Shown piece after piece: positions 42,139 to 50,290 of a DNA stretch of 64,000 bases; position 1 is the first letter of the stretch, and each line of letters opens with the position of its first letter. The position numbers and the translations under genes were made by a program. The stretch comes from Sphingomonas sp. Root241. GTDB lineage: Bacteria > Pseudomonadota > Alphaproteobacteria > Sphingomonadales > Sphingomonadaceae. The stretch lies in assembly GCF_001428865.1 (NCBI RefSeq), contig NZ_LMIV01000001.1, positions 987,776 through 1,051,775 on the forward strand, read 5' to 3'. Under the pieces are notes generated by a model that was not told the origin of the DNA, did not search any database, and saw only the letters and a program-made list of their open reading frames with translations.

Positions 42139-43191
42139 ATGACAGAGCATACAATCCAGATCGCCGGCCGCCCCATCGGCCCGGATCACCCGCCTTATGT
42201 GATCGCAGAAATCTCCGCCAACCATAACGGCAGCTATGAAATGGCGCTGAAGATCATGGAGGCGGCCAAAGAGGCGGGAGCGGATGCGGTCAAGATCCAG
42301 ACCTATACCGCCGACACGATTACCCTCGATTGCGACGACGATGCCTTTCGCATCAAGGGCGGGCTCTGGGATGGCAGGACGCTCCACGACCTCTATCAGG
42401 AGGCGCATATGCCATGGGAATGGCACGCGCCCCTGTTCGAACACGCGCGAGCGCTCGGCATCACCCTGTTCAGCTCGCCGTTCGACCCCAGCGCAGTCGA
42501 TCTGCTCGATAGCCTCGGCGCCCCGGCCTACAAGATCGCGTCGTTCGAGGCGGTCGATACGCCGCTCATCCGCTACGCGGCCAGCAAGGGCAAGCCGATG
42601 ATTATCTCCACCGGCATGGCAGATGCCGAAGAGATCGGCGACGCCATTGCGGCTGCGCGCGCAGGCGGCTGCGAGCAACTCGCCATCCTGCACTGCGTTA
42701 GCGGCTATCCGGCGCCGGCGCGGGACTATAACCTTCGCACGATCCCGGACATGATCGCACGTTTCGGCCTCGTGACGGGCCTGTCCGATCACACACTGGA
42801 CAACACTACCGCCGTGGCGAGTGTCGCGCTGGGGGTTTCGGTGATCGAGAAGCACTTCACGCTGGATCGAAGCGCCGGCGGTCCCGACGACAGCTTCTCG
42901 CTCGAGCCGCGGGATCTCGCCGAGCTGTGTCGGTCGTCGCGCACCGCCTGGGAGGCGTTGGGGAAGGTCGATTATGGCTGCAAGTCGAGCGAGCAGGGGA
43001 ATATCCAGCTTCGTCGCTCGCTTTATTTCGTCAAGCCACTGCGCAAGGGCGATGTCATCGCCGCAGACGCGGTCCGCAGTGTCCGGCCCGGCTACGGCAT
43101 GGCACCCAAGCATCTCGATCTGGTAGTCGGCAAACGGGTTTCGGCGGATGTTTCGTACGGGACGCCCGTCACTCCCGACGTGCTTTCATGA
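42139..43191 (+). CDS. pseI: Pseudaminic acid synthase, PseI
   Basis: The 350-residue protein condenses a 6-deoxy amino hexose with phosphoenolpyruvate to give the nine-carbon acid. It has the NeuB-type barrel (YVIAEISANHNGSYEMALKIM, AGADAVKIQTYTADTITLD) and GITLFSSPFDPSAVDLLDSL. Further motifs are KIASFEAVDTPLI, ISTGMADAEEIGDA, ILHCVSGYPAP, GLSDHTLDNTTAVASVALG and IEKHFTLDRSAGGPDDSFSLEP. A C-terminal antifreeze-like SAF domain follows (about 285-350; RSLYFVKPLRKGDVI). The YTADTITLD block favours PseI over LegI or NeuB. Its stop overlaps the next gene's start. Confidence 0.95.
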   Translation: MTEHTIQIAGRPIGPDHPPYVIAEISANHNGSYEMALKIMEAAKEAGADAVKIQTYTADTITLDCDDDAFRIKGGLWDGRTLHDLYQEAHMPWEWHAPLFEHARALGITLFSSPFDPSAVDLLDSLGAPAYKIASFEAVDTPLIRYAASKGKPMIISTGMADAEEIGDAIAAARAGGCEQLAILHCVSGYPAPARDYNLRTIPDMIARFGLVTGLSDHTLDNTTAVASVALGVSVIEKHFTLDRSAGGPDDSFSLEPRDLAELCRSSRTAWEALGKVDYGCKSSEQGNIQLRRSLYFVKPLRKGDVIAADAVRSVRPGYGMAPKHLDLVVGKRVSADVSYGTPVTPDVLS

Positions 43192-44495
43192 ACCAACACC
43201 CACGTCGCGTGATGAAGACGGTTCTGGGTTTCGACAGCTGGACGGGAGGCGCGGCCAATTTTGCCCGCCTCGTGCCGGCATTTCGCGAACACGGTCTCGA
43301 TCTCGTGGTGCTGCACATCGGATCCTGGGGTGGAGATCCGGGACGGCCTGCGCGCGAGTTCAAGGGCGACCTCGAGTTGCGCGACATCAGCCATTATGGC
43401 GGAAAGTCGATCGACGAAGTGCTGGAAGTGGAGCAGCCCGCCGCCGTGCTCTTCCTCTCGAACGAGGTTTTCGCGCACCGGGCGTTCAATCGGTATAGCC
43501 TCGCCGCCGGCATCCCGACCTTGCTCCTCTATCACGGCCTCGTCAGCGTCCAGGGTGTGGCGAGCGAAAAGCCGTACAAGGTCAATCCGCTCAGTCAGGC
43601 ACGCTTCGTTCTCGAACGCTTGCCCAAGGCGTTGCTGAGGATCTGGCCGGCTTATGGGCGGGCGCTGGTGAAGACGTCCGCGACGCGCGAGGACTGGACC
43701 CGCTTCGTCAAGGACATCTTCAACATGGGGTTCGGGCGCTACAGCGTACGTGCTGCGGAGGACTCGCGCACCACGCGCGTCGCGGTATACACCCAGGCGG
43801 ACCAAGCGCATGCCATCGCCAAATACGGGCAGCCGCCGGAAAGTGTCGCGATCGTCGGCAATCCCGATCTCCATGCCTTCGGCGTCGGGCCCGCGGATCT
43901 CGGAATCGCTGCGAGCGCGGCGACGGTCGAGCGGTCCGAGATCATCTACATCGACACCGGCCTGATTTACGCAGGCATGGTGTTCGACGGAGCCGCGGAG
44001 TTTCTGGAGCATCTCGAGCGGACGCACGACGCACTTCGACGCGCATCGAAGACTCTGGCGATCAAGCTGCATCCCGATCATTTCCGGACCGACATGCCCG
44101 ACCGGATCGCCGCCCTCGGCATCGAAATTCTGAACAATCAGAATTTCGTATCGCGATTGAAGGCGTGCGCGGCGGCGATCGTGGAACCGTCCACGGCGGC
44201 ACTGATACCGGGCCTCGTCGGGGTCCCCTTGCTCCTCGCGGGCTATGGCAAGCTTTCGGGCCAGGCCTTTGGCGAGGTTCTGACCAGCTATCCGAGGGCG
44301 CGGCATCTGCTGGATCCGTCGGCGGTCACCGATCTGCTCCTCGAAGAATCCCGCAGCTTCGATGCGGAAGCGATTCAGCGCTGGCTCGACGCGAACTCCG
44401 GACCGCTTCCCGGGGAATTGATGCCGTCGCGGGTGGCCGCCACCATCATCGAAATGATCGAGACTGCAGGGGCGAGCCTATCATGTGCGGCATAG
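43188..44495 (+). CDS. Putative GT-B glycosyltransferase (polysialyltransferase-like), possible nonulosonate transferase
   Basis: The ATG at 43188 overlaps the pseI stop. A second in-frame ATG lies at 43212. The 435-residue protein has no strong named-family motif that I can identify. It starts with a Rossmann-like strand and loop (TVLGFDSWTGGAANFARLVPAF) and ends with AIKLHPDHFRTDMPD, VEPSTAALIPGLVGVPLLLAGYG. That HP...(S/T)T.A..G...L arrangement is seen in polysialyltransferase and capsule GT-B enzymes. Direct coupling to pseI suggests it transfers the CMP-activated nonulosonate. This is inference from context, and the family assignment is tentative. Confidence 0.6.
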   Translation: MNQHPRRVMKTVLGFDSWTGGAANFARLVPAFREHGLDLVVLHIGSWGGDPGRPAREFKGDLELRDISHYGGKSIDEVLEVEQPAAVLFLSNEVFAHRAFNRYSLAAGIPTLLLYHGLVSVQGVASEKPYKVNPLSQARFVLERLPKALLRIWPAYGRALVKTSATREDWTRFVKDIFNMGFGRYSVRAAEDSRTTRVAVYTQADQAHAIAKYGQPPESVAIVGNPDLHAFGVGPADLGIAASAATVERSEIIYIDTGLIYAGMVFDGAAEFLEHLERTHDALRRASKTLAIKLHPDHFRTDMPDRIAALGIEILNNQNFVSRLKACAAAIVEPSTAALIPGLVGVPLLLAGYGKLSGQAFGEVLTSYPRARHLLDPSAVTDLLLEESRSFDAEAIQRWLDANSGPLPGELMPSRVAATIIEMIETAGASLSCAA

Positions 44496-46324
44496 CCGGA
44501 TTCATTCGCCCCGGAGGCCTTCAGGTAGAGACGGCCTCGAATATTCTGCGTGCGATGACGGACAGCATCGCGCATCGCGGCCCCGACGATGCCGGGCAGT
44601 GGTTCGCCGCCGATGCGGGCGTGGCGCTCGGCCATCGCCGCCTCGCGGTCGTCGATCTCACCGAAGCCGGGCACCAGCCGATGGGCTCGCCCTGCGCAAG
44701 ATACGTGCTGATCTTCAACGGCGAAATCTACAATCACCGCGAGCTTCGCAGTGAGCTCGGTGATCGCCAATGGCGCGGACATTCGGATACCGAGACCCTT
44801 CTCGCGGCGATTTCCGCCTGGGGCCTGAAGGCCGCGCTGCAAAAATGCGTCGGGATGTTCGCACTTGCGCTGTGGGATGCCAAAGAGCGGTGTCTCAGCC
44901 TCGCCCGCGACCGCATAGGCGAGAAGCCGCTCTATTACGGGTGGAATCGCGGTGTGTTCCTGTTCGGCTCGGAATTGCGCGCCTTGCGAGCATATCCGGA
45001 CTTCGAGGCGGCGATCGAGCGGCAGGCGCTGGAGCGGCTGGTCCGGCAGGGTTATGTTTCCGGCGCACCTTCGATCTTCAAAGGCATACAGCGGGTGCCC
45101 CCGGGCGCGATCGTGGCCCTGGACGCGACGGGCGAAGTCGGCAGCCCCGTGACCACCACCGCCTATTGGAGTCTGCACGACGCGGCGCTGGCAGGGGCGA
45201 GAAATCCGTTTGCGGGATCGCCCGAGGACGCGGTCACCGAGCTCGAGCGACTGGTGGATCAGTCGGTTGCCGGCCAGATGCTCGCGGACGTGCACTTGGG
45301 GGCGTTTCTCTCCGGAGGAGTCGATTCGAGCGTCGTGGTGTCGTCGATGCAGAGGGCGAGCAGCAGGCGCGTCAAGACCTTCACGATCGGTTTCGAAGAA
45401 GAGCAGTATAACGAAGCGGATCATGCGCGTGCCGTTGCCGCGCATATTGGCACCGAGCACACCGAATTCTTCGTGACGCCCGAGGATGCGCTAGCGCTCG
45501 TGCCGCAATTGCCGAACGTATATGACGAGCCGTTCGCGGATATGTCGCAAATTCCCACGATGATGGTGAGCAGGCTCGCCAGAGCCGAGGTCACCGTGGC
45601 GCTTTCCGGGGACGGCGGCGACGAGCTGTTCTGGGGATATGGGCGTTATCCGCAGGCGCTCGACAATTGGGCGAAGCTGTCTCGGCTGCCGCTGTGGATG
45701 CGCAGGGGCATCCGGCCGCTGCTCCCGCACGGGCCGATCCGCTACGGTTTCGACAAGCCCGACATCCAGCAATTCTATCGCTACCTCAACACCCAGTGGA
45801 AGCATTGCGCCGACCTGGTCCTCGCTGCCTCGCCGCTCCCCGAAGAGGCAATTCCTCCCGAGCTCGGCCCGGTTGGCGGAATGGTGCTGTCCGACATGAC
45901 CGGTTATCTGCCCGACGACATCATGGTGAAGGTGGACCGTGCGGCGATGGCGTACAGCCTCGAAACGCGCGCGCCACTCCTCGATCATCGCCTGGTGGAA
46001 TTCGCGTGGCAGTTGCCCGGCGAAACCAAGATGCGGGGGGGCGTGGGCAAATGGCCGTTGAAGCAGCTGCTCTATCGGCATGTGCCTGAAGCGTTGGTGA
46101 ATCGGCCCAAAATGGGCTTTGGCGTGCCGATCGCGGACTGGCTGCGGACCTCGCTGCGCGACTGGGCGGAAGCGCTACTGGACGAGCGGCGGCTACGTCA
46201 GCAAGGATATTTCAACGCGGCAGCGGTTCGCGCGGAGTGGGATGCGCATCTGGCGGGAACGGACCGGCATTATGGGCTGTGGGCGATTTTGATGTTTCAG
46301 GCGTGGATGGACTCTCATGATTGA
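44483..46324 (+). CDS. asnB: AsnB-type glutamine-dependent amidotransferase (first copy)
   Basis: I use the ATG at 44483, which gives the required MCGIAGF start where Cys2 is the glutaminase nucleophile. The 613 residues contain the GATase type 2 half (IAHRGPDDAG, LGHRRLAVVDL, LIFNGEIYNHRELR) and the synthetase half with the PP-loop LSGGVDSSVV near residue 277 and LSGDGGDELFWGYGRY. It transfers glutamine-derived ammonia to an adenylated carboxylate. In surface-glycan loci such proteins are thought to amidate uronic or nonulosonic acids rather than make asparagine. It overlaps the preceding gene by 13 bases and the polymerase gene by 8. A second copy lies at 52351. Confidence 0.92.
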   Translation: MCGIAGFIRPGGLQVETASNILRAMTDSIAHRGPDDAGQWFAADAGVALGHRRLAVVDLTEAGHQPMGSPCARYVLIFNGEIYNHRELRSELGDRQWRGHSDTETLLAAISAWGLKAALQKCVGMFALALWDAKERCLSLARDRIGEKPLYYGWNRGVFLFGSELRALRAYPDFEAAIERQALERLVRQGYVSGAPSIFKGIQRVPPGAIVALDATGEVGSPVTTTAYWSLHDAALAGARNPFAGSPEDAVTELERLVDQSVAGQMLADVHLGAFLSGGVDSSVVVSSMQRASSRRVKTFTIGFEEEQYNEADHARAVAAHIGTEHTEFFVTPEDALALVPQLPNVYDEPFADMSQIPTMMVSRLARAEVTVALSGDGGDELFWGYGRYPQALDNWAKLSRLPLWMRRGIRPLLPHGPIRYGFDKPDIQQFYRYLNTQWKHCADLVLAASPLPEEAIPPELGPVGGMVLSDMTGYLPDDIMVKVDRAAMAYSLETRAPLLDHRLVEFAWQLPGETKMRGGVGKWPLKQLLYRHVPEALVNRPKMGFGVPIADWLRTSLRDWAEALLDERRLRQQGYFNAAAVRAEWDAHLAGTDRHYGLWAILMFQAWMDSHD

Positions 46325-47555
46325 TCGCTCGATCAAATATCCTGCCAGATTCTCGATATTCCTGGTCACGTTGTGTGCGACGCCCGTCGTGGACCGTTTG
46401 GCGAGCCTGTCGGAGTACGTCACCTATATCAACACCTTCTATCGGCTGCTTTCGCTGGCCACGTGTCTTGTGGTGTGCGTCGGTTTCCCGAAGATAGTTA
46501 CTCTATCGTCGAGGGCTCTTTTGATTCCGGCCATCTATGTGGTTACGTTCATAATCACATCGATGCGTGGAGTTAACCCTGAATTTTCCATAGACAACAG
46601 GCTGTTTCTTCTGCCGTTGATCATGGTAGATTTTTTCCAATGGTTTTTGGCCGGTCTGATTTTCAATGAAAAATCATTCCAGAAGAAAGTGTATTTCTAC
46701 GGAGCAATTTACGGTTTTATCTCCATCGTTCTCGCTCTGACTGATCTGATTGACGTGGATCAGGCGCGAGTCATCGCTGGGCCCGACATTCCCGTCGCCC
46801 TGGTGGCCGCGATCGCCTCGAATCAAGTAATATACGCGGTATTTCTGATGGTGGCGGCCATCGGCTCCCTCAAGAAGACCGTGGTGCTATGCTCGGTGGG
46901 CGGCGCGGCTATTGCGTTATTCTTGATGCGGGTGGGGCGGACTAAAAAGAAAAAGGTCGGAGGAAAGAGGTTCAAATATCCGGCCTTCCTGCAATTTACC
47001 ATTTTCGTGGGAATCGTGATTCCGTTCTTGTTTGTCGCCTTCCCTTATATCGATCAAACCGTCGTTCGTTTGTTTGGCGAGCAGGAGGATGTCATGCGAA
47101 CTGCGATGTTCGATGAATTTAATTACCTCCTGCCGATATATTTTCCTTGGGGCACCGGATATTACACGTTCGGATATTTGACCCGAGATACCATCAGTTA
47201 CGGCACGTTGACGGCCGATGGTCGAGAAGTTTTGGGGATGTCTCTCCATAATACAATTTTGCACGTCCTCCTGGAGGGTGGCGCGATCGTTTTTGGATGC
47301 TTTGTTATTTTGTACAGTGCATCCATTGTGTACGCGATAAAGCTGTTCAAATCCCTGGAAACCAGGCCCGTGGCTATCGTTATGCTGTCTTGGCTGTTCG
47401 TCGCACTCGTGTACGGGTTGACAAACCAGCTACACGCGACCCGCTATTATTTCGGCATAGTCGGATTTTGCTACGGCGTTTACTACCGTTATCGCCAAGT
47501 ACAATTTACCGGTGTGAGGAACGCGTTGTTTGTTCGGGACGGGATCAGCATATGA
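46317..47555 (+). CDS. Polytopic membrane protein, putative O-antigen/capsule polymerase (Wzy-like)
   Basis: The 412-residue protein has about ten hydrophobic segments spread over its length and a longer loop near residues 230-300. The segment GMSLHNTILHVLLEGGAIVFG resembles the conserved late region of O-antigen polymerases and ligases. Wzy enzymes join lipid-linked repeats in the periplasm and are poorly conserved, so this call rests on topology, that motif and the wzx neighbour. The gene is clearly richer in A and T than those around it, as is common for wzy, and may have been acquired separately. It overlaps the end of asnB by 8 bases. Confidence 0.75.
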   Translation: MIDRSIKYPARFSIFLVTLCATPVVDRLASLSEYVTYINTFYRLLSLATCLVVCVGFPKIVTLSSRALLIPAIYVVTFIITSMRGVNPEFSIDNRLFLLPLIMVDFFQWFLAGLIFNEKSFQKKVYFYGAIYGFISIVLALTDLIDVDQARVIAGPDIPVALVAAIASNQVIYAVFLMVAAIGSLKKTVVLCSVGGAAIALFLMRVGRTKKKKVGGKRFKYPAFLQFTIFVGIVIPFLFVAFPYIDQTVVRLFGEQEDVMRTAMFDEFNYLLPIYFPWGTGYYTFGYLTRDTISYGTLTADGREVLGMSLHNTILHVLLEGGAIVFGCFVILYSASIVYAIKLFKSLETRPVAIVMLSWLFVALVYGLTNQLHATRYYFGIVGFCYGVYYRYRQVQFTGVRNALFVRDGISI

Positions 47556-47588
47556 TCGCTCTGCGGATCGCCACTGCCCGGAAGTTAC

Positions 47589-48689
47589 ATGCGATTTAGC
47601 GTTTATCATAACGATAGCATTCCGACGTCTGGCCGGAGATTTTTCGGAGCCCTTTATCGGGAGCTTTCGAAGCATCCGGACTACCGGTCGACCGGCTACG
47701 ACGTAATTCTCTGCAATATCTCCGTTCCGATAACACGCCTTCTCGTAGAGAAAATGCGAGGCAGGCGCGTGGTTTTGCGCGTGGACGGCTTGTATTTCGA
47801 CAAGCTTTCCGACCGCCATCTGCGTGCTTTCGCCTGGCCTGTCCGGCTGGTGCTCCGCGGCCTGAGAGCAGTATTCGGGCAAAAGGGCCTGGCTGCGGAC
47901 CTCGCGAATTTCATCAGCGGGAACTGGTCGGGCTTCACCCGCATGCTGTTTGCCGATCATATCGTCTATCAGTCGGCCTATTCGCGCGAGGTCTACGCCC
48001 GCTATTTCCGTTGGAAGCCGAGTTCGGTGGTGGTCAATGGCGAGCAATATCAGGGCGGCGAGCGAGTCCCCGTCGCGGCCGTGGATGATCCGATCCGGGT
48101 CGTGACGGTGTTCGACTCCTGGAGGCCGAGCAAGCGGATGGGCGAGACCATCGAGTTCGTGCGATGGGCGAACGAAGTGAAGGGAGTGCCACTCGCCTTC
48201 ACGTTGCTTGGATATACCGGTCGTTTCTCCGCCGACACGCCGTCCGAGACAAGGGAGATCGTCGAAGGCAGCCGCTATATAGAAGCGCTCCCCCCCTTCG
48301 CTTCGTTCGACGGCGCGGTTGGAGAGGTGCTGCAGAGGGCGGACCTCTATCTCACGTTTTCGCATCGCGACGCCTGTCCGAACGTCGTCATCGAATCAAT
48401 GGCACGCGGTCTGCCTGTGGTGGCGATCGACAGCGGCGGGATGGCGGATATCGTCGGCGATGCGGGGATCCTGCTTCCGGCCAATGACGACGGCAGCTAT
48501 TTCACGGCGGCGCGGTACGATGGCGGGTTCCCGCCGATCGCCTTCGAGGAAGTCCTGCAGGCAGTGCAGGCAGTCGCCGGGAATCAATCGCAATTCCGCG
48601 CCAAGGTCCGGCAAAGGTTCGAGACGGATCTGGATCTCGCGCTCGTGGCGGACCGGTATCTGAAAGTGCTCGAATCGGTGTCGAAGTGA
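47589..48689 (+). CDS. Glycosyltransferase family 4
   Basis: This 366-residue protein is GT-B-like. The N-terminal half has VILCNISVPITRLLVEKM and RVVLRVDGLYFDKL, and the acceptor-side HIVYQSAYSREVYARYF is common in GT4 enzymes. The donor half shows VVTVFDSWRPSKRMGETIEF, DLYLTFSHRDACPNVVIESMARGLPVV and DSGGMADIVGDAGILLP. The E of CPNVVIE and the following glycine block are the nucleotide-binding signature. The start codon ATG 47589 is 33 bases after the polymerase gene. Position between wzy and wzx supports a role in repeat-unit assembly. The linkage it forms is unknown. Confidence 0.88.
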   Translation: MRFSVYHNDSIPTSGRRFFGALYRELSKHPDYRSTGYDVILCNISVPITRLLVEKMRGRRVVLRVDGLYFDKLSDRHLRAFAWPVRLVLRGLRAVFGQKGLAADLANFISGNWSGFTRMLFADHIVYQSAYSREVYARYFRWKPSSVVVNGEQYQGGERVPVAAVDDPIRVVTVFDSWRPSKRMGETIEFVRWANEVKGVPLAFTLLGYTGRFSADTPSETREIVEGSRYIEALPPFASFDGAVGEVLQRADLYLTFSHRDACPNVVIESMARGLPVVAIDSGGMADIVGDAGILLPANDDGSYFTAARYDGGFPPIAFEEVLQAVQAVAGNQSQFRAKVRQRFETDLDLALVADRYLKVLESVSK

Positions 48690-48693
48690 TCGC

Positions 48694-50175
48694 GTGATGT
48701 CGGACCAGAATTATCTTTACCGGGTGCTGGGCCTCAGCTTCTTGCCCCGGGTGCTGACGTTCCTGCTTACGCTGATCAGCTTCCCCCTGATGGTGCGTGG
48801 ACTGGGCGCGAGCGAATATGGCATCATCGTCTATCTGACTTCGGTCGCGATCGTCCTCGAGATTCCCGCCGGCTTCGGAGTGAGCGGCGCCGTGGGGAGG
48901 GCGATGGCGGTGCGTCGCGCTTCGGCGCCCCATAAGCTGCGCGAGGAATTGGCGCGTTGGGCGCGCTGGCAGCTGACGGTTTGCTTCTGTTCGCTGCCGA
49001 TCTCGGCAGTCATCGGCTATCTGGCGGTCACCATATGGATCCAGCAAGCTATCCCGCTAGGGTTGCTCGCAGTAGTCATCCTGTCGCTCTACGTGTCGGT
49101 GTTCACTTCCTTTTCCAAGGCGGTCCTGACCTCCATGCTTCGTTTCAAGCATCTCGCGATGCTCGAGGCGTTCGAGTCATTGACGCGCTCGGCGGGCTGG
49201 TTCGCCGTCGGCATTTTCTTCAAGACCGTGTGGGCACTGGCGCTGGTGCAACTCGCCACCGCCGTTTGCGTCATGGGCTTGGCGATCTACTTTCTCACCA
49301 GGTCGCTGTCGGACATTCCTGCTGCAGACGAGGACATGATGGACGAGGCGGCAACCGCTGCCCTATCTCCTGACGGAATGTTCCGTCAGAGCGTCGCGTT
49401 CCTCATGCTGCTGCTGGGAACGCGCGCTTATCAGGCATTACCGGTTATGCTGGTCAGCAAGCTGCTCGGTTTCGAAGTGGCCGGCATTTTGGGTGCATTT
49501 GGGAGAATTGCCGAGCTGGTCAACGTGCCCTTCGTTGTCGTCGGCAATGCACTCATGGTCAGGGTGCCGGAGATCCACACCCGGGGCCTCGTGGTCATTA
49601 CGCGTTACTGGGATATGCTCTCGCGTCTCGCAGTCGTGGCGCTCGGCGTCGGCCTCGGCTTCTGGCTGATAAGCGATGAGGTCTCCGCGTGGATGCTTCC
49701 TGATTCCGCTCTCGCGCCATCCCTGTTTGCTATCCAGTCTGCGCTAATCTTCTTCCGGGCGATATCGGATCTCGCGGCGCCGGCGGCGGATTATGTCGGC
49801 GGGTTGAAGAGGAGAGTCTATTTCCTCAGCGGTTTCGCCGCGCTGCAATTGCCGCTGATCTGGCTCGGATGGTGGCTGGGCGGCGTACATTGGGCGGTGG
49901 CGGCGATGGTGCTTTCTTATTCGACGATGGTCGTTGGCTATATCGCGATCGCAAGAAGCGTATTCTTCGGCGGCGCTCGATACTGGCCCCCTGCCGTCGC
50001 GATCACCGGCGCCATGGTCGTTGCGATGATCGCAGGGGCGGCGACGCTGAGTTTCGGCGCCTGGTATTGGCGGATCGGGGTCTTCGCATCGCTTTGCCTG
50101 GTTGCGTTCCTCGTTCTCCCGCCACTGCGGCGCAGTTTCTGGCCGACCCGGCTCATCCGCTTTGATTTCCTCTGA
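48694..50175 (+). CDS. Polysaccharide flippase (Wzx/MATE-MVF type)
   Basis: The 493-residue protein has about 12-14 membrane segments, starting LGLSFLPRVLTFLLTLISFPLMVRGLG, with the characteristic LGASEYGIIVYL short loop seen in Wzx proteins. Basic residues cluster in the first cytoplasmic loop (GRAMAVRRASAPHKLREE). It should move the undecaprenyl-linked repeat across the inner membrane. Starts GTG 48694 and ATG 48697 are adjacent and equivalent. It follows the GT4 gene by four bases. A 115-base gap follows, with a gggggtt-type purine stretch ahead of the acyltransferase. Confidence 0.87.
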   Translation: MMSDQNYLYRVLGLSFLPRVLTFLLTLISFPLMVRGLGASEYGIIVYLTSVAIVLEIPAGFGVSGAVGRAMAVRRASAPHKLREELARWARWQLTVCFCSLPISAVIGYLAVTIWIQQAIPLGLLAVVILSLYVSVFTSFSKAVLTSMLRFKHLAMLEAFESLTRSAGWFAVGIFFKTVWALALVQLATAVCVMGLAIYFLTRSLSDIPAADEDMMDEAATAALSPDGMFRQSVAFLMLLLGTRAYQALPVMLVSKLLGFEVAGILGAFGRIAELVNVPFVVVGNALMVRVPEIHTRGLVVITRYWDMLSRLAVVALGVGLGFWLISDEVSAWMLPDSALAPSLFAIQSALIFFRAISDLAAPAADYVGGLKRRVYFLSGFAALQLPLIWLGWWLGGVHWAVAAMVLSYSTMVVGYIAIARSVFFGGARYWPPAVAITGAMVVAMIAGAATLSFGAWYWRIGVFASLCLVAFLVLPPLRRSFWPTRLIRFDFL

Positions 50176-50290
50176 GGCCGGAATCGCATCCACCGATCGA
50201 AGAGTTGAAAGTTGTCTTTTCAAATGTCCGTCAGCAATGGATGTGCGCCGTCAGCCGGTGTCGACGCTGGCGGAGGGGCGGGGGTTCTAG

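Noticed and set aside
32207..43191. Legionaminic or sialic acid pathway
   Set aside because: The dehydratase, aminotransferase and PseG match pseudaminic-type enzymes, and the synthase carries the PseI-like YTADTITLD block.
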